From assembly GCA_012513595.1 (NCBI GenBank), contig JAAZBY010000164.1, positions 1 through 9,158 of the forward strand: a stretch of 9,158 nucleotides of DNA. Direction: 5' to 3'. The stretch's first letter is position 1; each line of letters begins with the position of its first letter. A program made the position numbers and the translations under genes. The stretch is from Chloroflexota bacterium. GTDB lineage: Bacteria; Chloroflexota; Anaerolineae; UBA1429. Positions 6,498 to 9,158 of this stretch are shown piece by piece. Below the pieces are notes generated by a model. That model saw only the letters and a list, made by a program, of their open reading frames with translations. It was not told where the DNA came from and did no database searches.

Positions 6498-7775
6498 CTA
6501 GGGGTGCCAGCGATGGCCGAGCCGAAGGGCGCCCTCCAGGTCGGCCAGCACTTGGCGCTTGCCCTCAAGGTGCCAGATATCGTGGGGACGCCGTTGCCAG
6601 CGGTAAAGAATCAGGCTGCGGATCCGTTGGTGTGCCGGGTGGCTGTTCCACGCCGCGACCTCGTCATAGGCGCCCTGGATCCAGCCGCGGTTGGCGTCCT
6701 CCCAGGCCACGTCCTGGTCGGCCTCGGTGATGTACACGGGCAGGTGGCGCAGCGCCTCGGGTATGGCGGCCATAAAGTCCGTGTAGGCGCGAAACCCGGC
6801 GCGCCGCTCCTGGAAGGGGGGCGCCATTCTCTCCTCACTGCAGATGGAGGCCGGGTCAGCGTCCCGGCTGTAGGCATGGAGAGAGATGCCGTCCAGCGCG
6901 TCATCCAGGGCGGCCAGGATATCGGCCAGATAGGTCACCCAGTCACCGCGCAGATTGCCGGGGTAGGCCGTCTGCGAGTTCCAGGGCCCCACCGCCGCGG
7001 TGATGACCTGGTCCGCCTCGTGGCCCGGGCGCGAGCGGATCTCGTCCCGGCAGGCGCGAAAGGCGGCCGCATAGTCGGTAGGCAGGATCGGCTGTCCGTG
7101 TCGCGGCCCGCCGGGCCGCTCCACGGCGGTGTTGGGCTCGTTGCCGATGACCCACAAATGGCAGCCGTCTGACTTTTCCACAAAGTTGCCGCACCGCCGG
7201 GAAAAGGCCGCATAGTCCTGCCGGGGCGGCAGGGTGCCCCCCGGGCAGTAGCCGTTGTTCAGCCGCACCATGACGCCCAGGCCGCGGTCGGCCAGGTCGG
7301 CATACGCCTCGCTGCTCCAATCGTTCGGGTCTGCGCCTACCGTCTCGCTGCACAGCACCCAGCCGGGCTTGCCGGCGCGCTCCATGAGGTACTCTCCGCC
7401 GCGGTCATGCAGGCCGTGCAGGTAGGGAGACTGGCCAGCCGGCAGCGGCGCCGACTCGACCGGCTCCGGCACGGCGATCGTATCGCCGACCTGTAGCAGC
7501 GTCGGGTCGGCGATGCGGTTGTAGGCCGCCAGCACGTCGGCCTTGTGGCCATCCCCGTAGTAGCGGCGGGCGATGGCCCACAGCGTTTCCCCGGGGGCAA
7601 CAGCATGCGTGGCCACCCGCAGGCCCCAGTCGCCCAGCCACTCCAGGAGATGCGCGCGCGCGCGGGCGTCCAGCGCCTCGCCGCGGTCGGCCGCCAGGGC
7701 CTGAAGGCGCCGGGCCACCGTGGGGTCGAAGGATATTGCTAGGCTGTCTGGGTCTGGCGTGTCGTTGGCTGTCAT
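6498..7775 (-). CDS. LysM-domain protein with a clan GH-A-like (beta/alpha)8 glycosidase domain
   Basis: A 425-residue protein with three parts. Residues 11-50 (SLAISFDPTVARRLQALAAD onward) look like a strand plus two helices, resembling a ribbon-helix-helix unit. Residues 56-104 are one LysM: HAVAPGETLWAIARRYYGDG, then NRIADPTLLQVGDTIAVPE. LysM binds N-acetylglucosamine-containing glycans such as peptidoglycan. Residues about 118-425 form a TIM-barrel glycosidase-like domain: WVIGNEPN (208-215) supplies the probable acid/base Glu213 at the end of strand 4, GISLHAYS (296-303) a strand-6 segment, and VYITEAD (347-353) the probable nucleophile Glu351 of strand 7, the arrangement of clan GH-A. 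The GH family cannot be named by eye. No signal peptide or membrane helix is visible. The start ATG 7775 has only a weak AGAAG site. The stop at 6498 lies 22 bases before the amidase start, so the pair probably act on the same glycan polymer. Confidence 0.85.
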   Translation of the reverse strand: MTANDTPDPDSLAISFDPTVARRLQALAADRGEALDARARAHLLEWLGDWGLRVATHAVAPGETLWAIARRYYGDGHKADVLAAYNRIADPTLLQVGDTIAVPEPVESAPLPAGQSPYLHGLHDRGGEYLMERAGKPGWVLCSETVGADPNDWSSEAYADLADRGLGVMVRLNNGYCPGGTLPPRQDYAAFSRRCGNFVEKSDGCHLWVIGNEPNTAVERPGGPRHGQPILPTDYAAAFRACRDEIRSRPGHEADQVITAAVGPWNSQTAYPGNLRGDWVTYLADILAALDDALDGISLHAYSRDADPASICSEERMAPPFQERRAGFRAYTDFMAAIPEALRHLPVYITEADQDVAWEDANRGWIQGAYDEVAAWNSHPAHQRIRSLILYRWQRRPHDIWHLEGKRQVLADLEGALRLGHRWHP

Positions 7776-7823
7776 GCGCTTCTAGACCAGTGGGCGCGGC
7801 TTCCCGCGCGGCGGGCAGGGGCC

Positions 7824-7832
7824 AGTCTATCA
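7824..7832 (-). promoter_or_regulatory. Possible extended -10 element upstream of the LysM-glycosidase gene
   Basis: TGATAGACT on the minus strand reads as TGn plus a -10-like TAGACT about 50 bases before the ATG at 7775. No convincing -35 box stands 16-18 bases upstream, so it rests on the extended -10 alone. If real, it would let the LysM-amidase-UroD genes be expressed independently of selB. Confidence 0.3.
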
Positions 7833-7840
7833 CAACGTTG

Positions 7841-7860
7841 CCGGGCCTGCCAGGACCCGG
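7841..7860 (-). terminator. Weak hairpin downstream of selB
   Basis: A 20-base imperfect inverted repeat with a 7-bp stem in the minus-strand transcript (one G-U pair) and a 6-base loop CTGGCA, starting 23 bases after the selB stop. No T run follows. It may be a weak terminator or transcript-end stabiliser separating selB from the LysM-glycosidase gene. Confidence 0.35.
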
Positions 7861-7883
7861 CGCGCGGCCCGGCGGCGACGGCA

Positions 7884-9158
7884 TCAGCGTAGCACGCGCG
7901 CATCCCCCAAGCGCCTGGTCACCCGGCGACGATCAAGGTCTTCCAGCAAGCCCAGGGCGTACTTGCGGCTGGTGTCGAACAGGTCGCGCACCTCGGCGAC
8001 GGTGACCTGGCCGCGCTCCTGGGCCAAGGCGACTACGCGCCGCTCCATCTCTTCGCGTGCTTCGCGCTCAAAGAGCACCTCGTCGGTGACCTTCACCAGG
8101 GCGCCGCTGTCGAGCAGGTACCCAAGGAGTTCGGCCCCGACGGCCTCCTCGGCCTGCGGCAGGGAGGGCGGCGCAAAGGGACTCTTGCGGAAGGCCTCGA
8201 GCACCCGGCCGACGCGCTCGCTCTGTTCGGGCGTCAGGCGCACCCGATGCTCGGGAAGGGCCACCGAGGCCGCCGTGAGCGCCAGCAGGCCATCCGAGTC
8301 GGCGCGGGCCAAAAGCCCGGCAAAGAGGGCCGCGTCCATGTCCAGCCGGCTGCGCAGTTCTTCCTTGGGCATCCCCACGCGCAGGGGATAGCGCAGGTGG
8401 AAAGCGCGCAGCAGTTCAGTAATGCGGCTCAGCAGCGCGTCCCAACCGGCGCGGGTGGCGACGCCCATCTCGCCGCGGCTGCCGGGTGTGGCGCCGCCGG
8501 GCACTAGCGCCACCACGCGCCCCGCGGCGATCAGGGCCTCCAGCGCCTCGCTGGCGGTACCAGGGGGCAGATCGCTGAGCGCCACTAGCTCCCCCGCGCG
8601 CATGACCCGCTGGGCGGCCAGCAGATGCTTGAGCACCGCGCGGGGCTCGCCGGATTCCAGGGCCTGGAGCATAGCCAGGACCTCGGGCGAGTTGCGGCGG
8701 TGCCGTCGCCCGGGATGGACGTTCAGCACCTCACCTCCGCCGACCGTCTGGCTCGGGGAGGGGATGCGGACGATGTAGCGGTCGCCGCGGGCGGCCACCA
8801 GTGGCGCGCTCAGCCGGTACTGGACCAGGCCGCTCTGGCCGGGGGCCAGCTCTGCAGCGTCCAACAGGCGGACGCGGGCCTCCACCCGCGCGGTGCCGAG
8901 GTACAGGTCGACCGCCGCGTGATGCTGCAAAGGGCCGCCCGCGCTGGGTAGCAGGTCGAGACGTGCATCCAGCATCATGGTGGGGATGAGGGTGTTCGGC
9001 CGCACCACGACCTGTCCGCGAGCCAGGTTCTCCGTGGCGGTGCGCCCCAGGTTCATCGCTACGCGATAGCCGGGCGCCACCTGATCCACCTTGGTGCGGT
9101 GGGTCTGCAGGCCGCGAATGCGCGCCACGAGCTCGCCGGGGATGATGGCCACATCCTC
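7884..9158 (-). CDS. selB: Selenocysteine-specific elongation factor SelB, C-terminal part; 5' end outside the window
   Basis: SelB is a GTPase that brings Sec-tRNA to UGA codons marked by a SECIS hairpin. The 424 visible residues start in domain 2 (EDVAIIPGELVARIRGLQTH, then VAPGYRVAMNL and ARGQVVV), continue through the beta-barrel domain 3 (about 48-135), and end in the winged-helix array that binds SECIS RNA. The last 30 residues are diagnostic: TSRKYALGLLEDLDRRRVT followed by GDARVLR, the SelB winged-helix-4 signature. The reading frame is open to the right edge. A GTG at 9152 is an internal Val, not a start, and the whole G domain (about 170-200 residues) must lie beyond the window. The visible part alone has a normal SelB length from domain 2 onward (E. 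coli SelB totals about 614). The stop is TGA at 7886-7884. The tRNA-Sec, selA and selD genes are not in the window but might lie upstream. Confidence 0.94.
   Translation of the reverse strand, partial: EDVAIIPGELVARIRGLQTHRTKVDQVAPGYRVAMNLGRTATENLARGQVVVRPNTLIPTMMLDARLDLLPSAGGPLQHHAAVDLYLGTARVEARVRLLDAAELAPGQSGLVQYRLSAPLVAARGDRYIVRIPSPSQTVGGGEVLNVHPGRRHRRNSPEVLAMLQALESGEPRAVLKHLLAAQRVMRAGELVALSDLPPGTASEALEALIAAGRVVALVPGGATPGSRGEMGVATRAGWDALLSRITELLRAFHLRYPLRVGMPKEELRSRLDMDAALFAGLLARADSDGLLALTAASVALPEHRVRLTPEQSERVGRVLEAFRKSPFAPPSLPQAEEAVGAELLGYLLDSGALVKVTDEVLFEREAREEMERRVVALAQERGQVTVAEVRDLFDTSRKYALGLLEDLDRRRVTRRLGDARVLR

Noticed and set aside
5570..7172. Two long plus-strand open frames opposite the amidase and LysM genes
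   Set aside because: They mirror the codon pattern of the genes on the other strand and contain no recognisable motif.
7884..9152. GTG at 9152 as the start of a short SelB-like protein
   Set aside because: The frame is open upstream to the window edge, and the residues before it (ED) continue the SelB domain-2 strand, so the gene is truncated by the window rather than starting here.

Overview
The window is a GC-rich bacterial segment, very probably from a member of the Chloroflexota (Anaerolineae-like). The main clues are a membrane-anchored cell-wall enzyme with a long Thr/Pro-rich stalk of the kind common in that phylum, uniformly high GC at third codon positions, and the mix of UroD-like, Gfo/Idh/MocA and LysM proteins. 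No ribosomal or other marker gene is present, so this assignment is an inference. No rRNA, tRNA, CRISPR array, insertion sequence or phage gene was seen.

Layout from left to right. Positions 1-1207 (minus) hold a 3'-truncated L,D-transpeptidase with TPR-like repeats, one membrane helix, a Thr/Pro stalk and a YkuD domain. A 215-base divergent region follows, with one well-formed sigma70-type promoter facing each way. Positions 1423-2370 (plus) encode an N-acetylneuraminate-lyase-like member of the DapA aldolase family. A perfect 13-bp hairpin (2407-2438) separates it from a convergent minus-strand block. Read in the direction of transcription, that block is: the C-terminal two-thirds of the selenocysteine elongation factor SelB (9158-7884), a LysM plus (beta/alpha)8 glycosidase-like protein (7775-6498), an N-acetylmuramoyl-L-alanine amidase (6475-5456), a UroD/MtaA-like protein (5416-4346), a VOC-fold protein (4248-3859) and a Gfo/Idh/MocA oxidoreductase (3722-2478).

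Two themes appear. The first is cell-wall work: the L,D-transpeptidase, the LysM protein and the amidase would cross-link, bind and cleave peptidoglycan, although the last two show no signal peptide. The second is small-molecule catabolism: the aldolase, UroD-like, VOC and Gfo/Idh proteins resemble a sugar-acid or C1/methyl-transfer locus whose substrate cannot be read from the sequence. The gaps within the minus-strand block are 22, 39, 97 and 136 bases, so LysM protein-amidase-UroD is probably co-transcribed and VOC-Gfo/Idh may be. SelB means the organism probably decodes UGA as selenocysteine, but I see no convincing selenoprotein here.

I found no clearly unprecedented system. The most worthwhile leads are the UroD/VOC/Gfo-Idh/aldolase neighbourhood next to wall hydrolases, the signal-less LysM glycosidase with a ribbon-helix-helix-like N-terminus, and altered active-site residues in the Gfo/Idh and VOC proteins.
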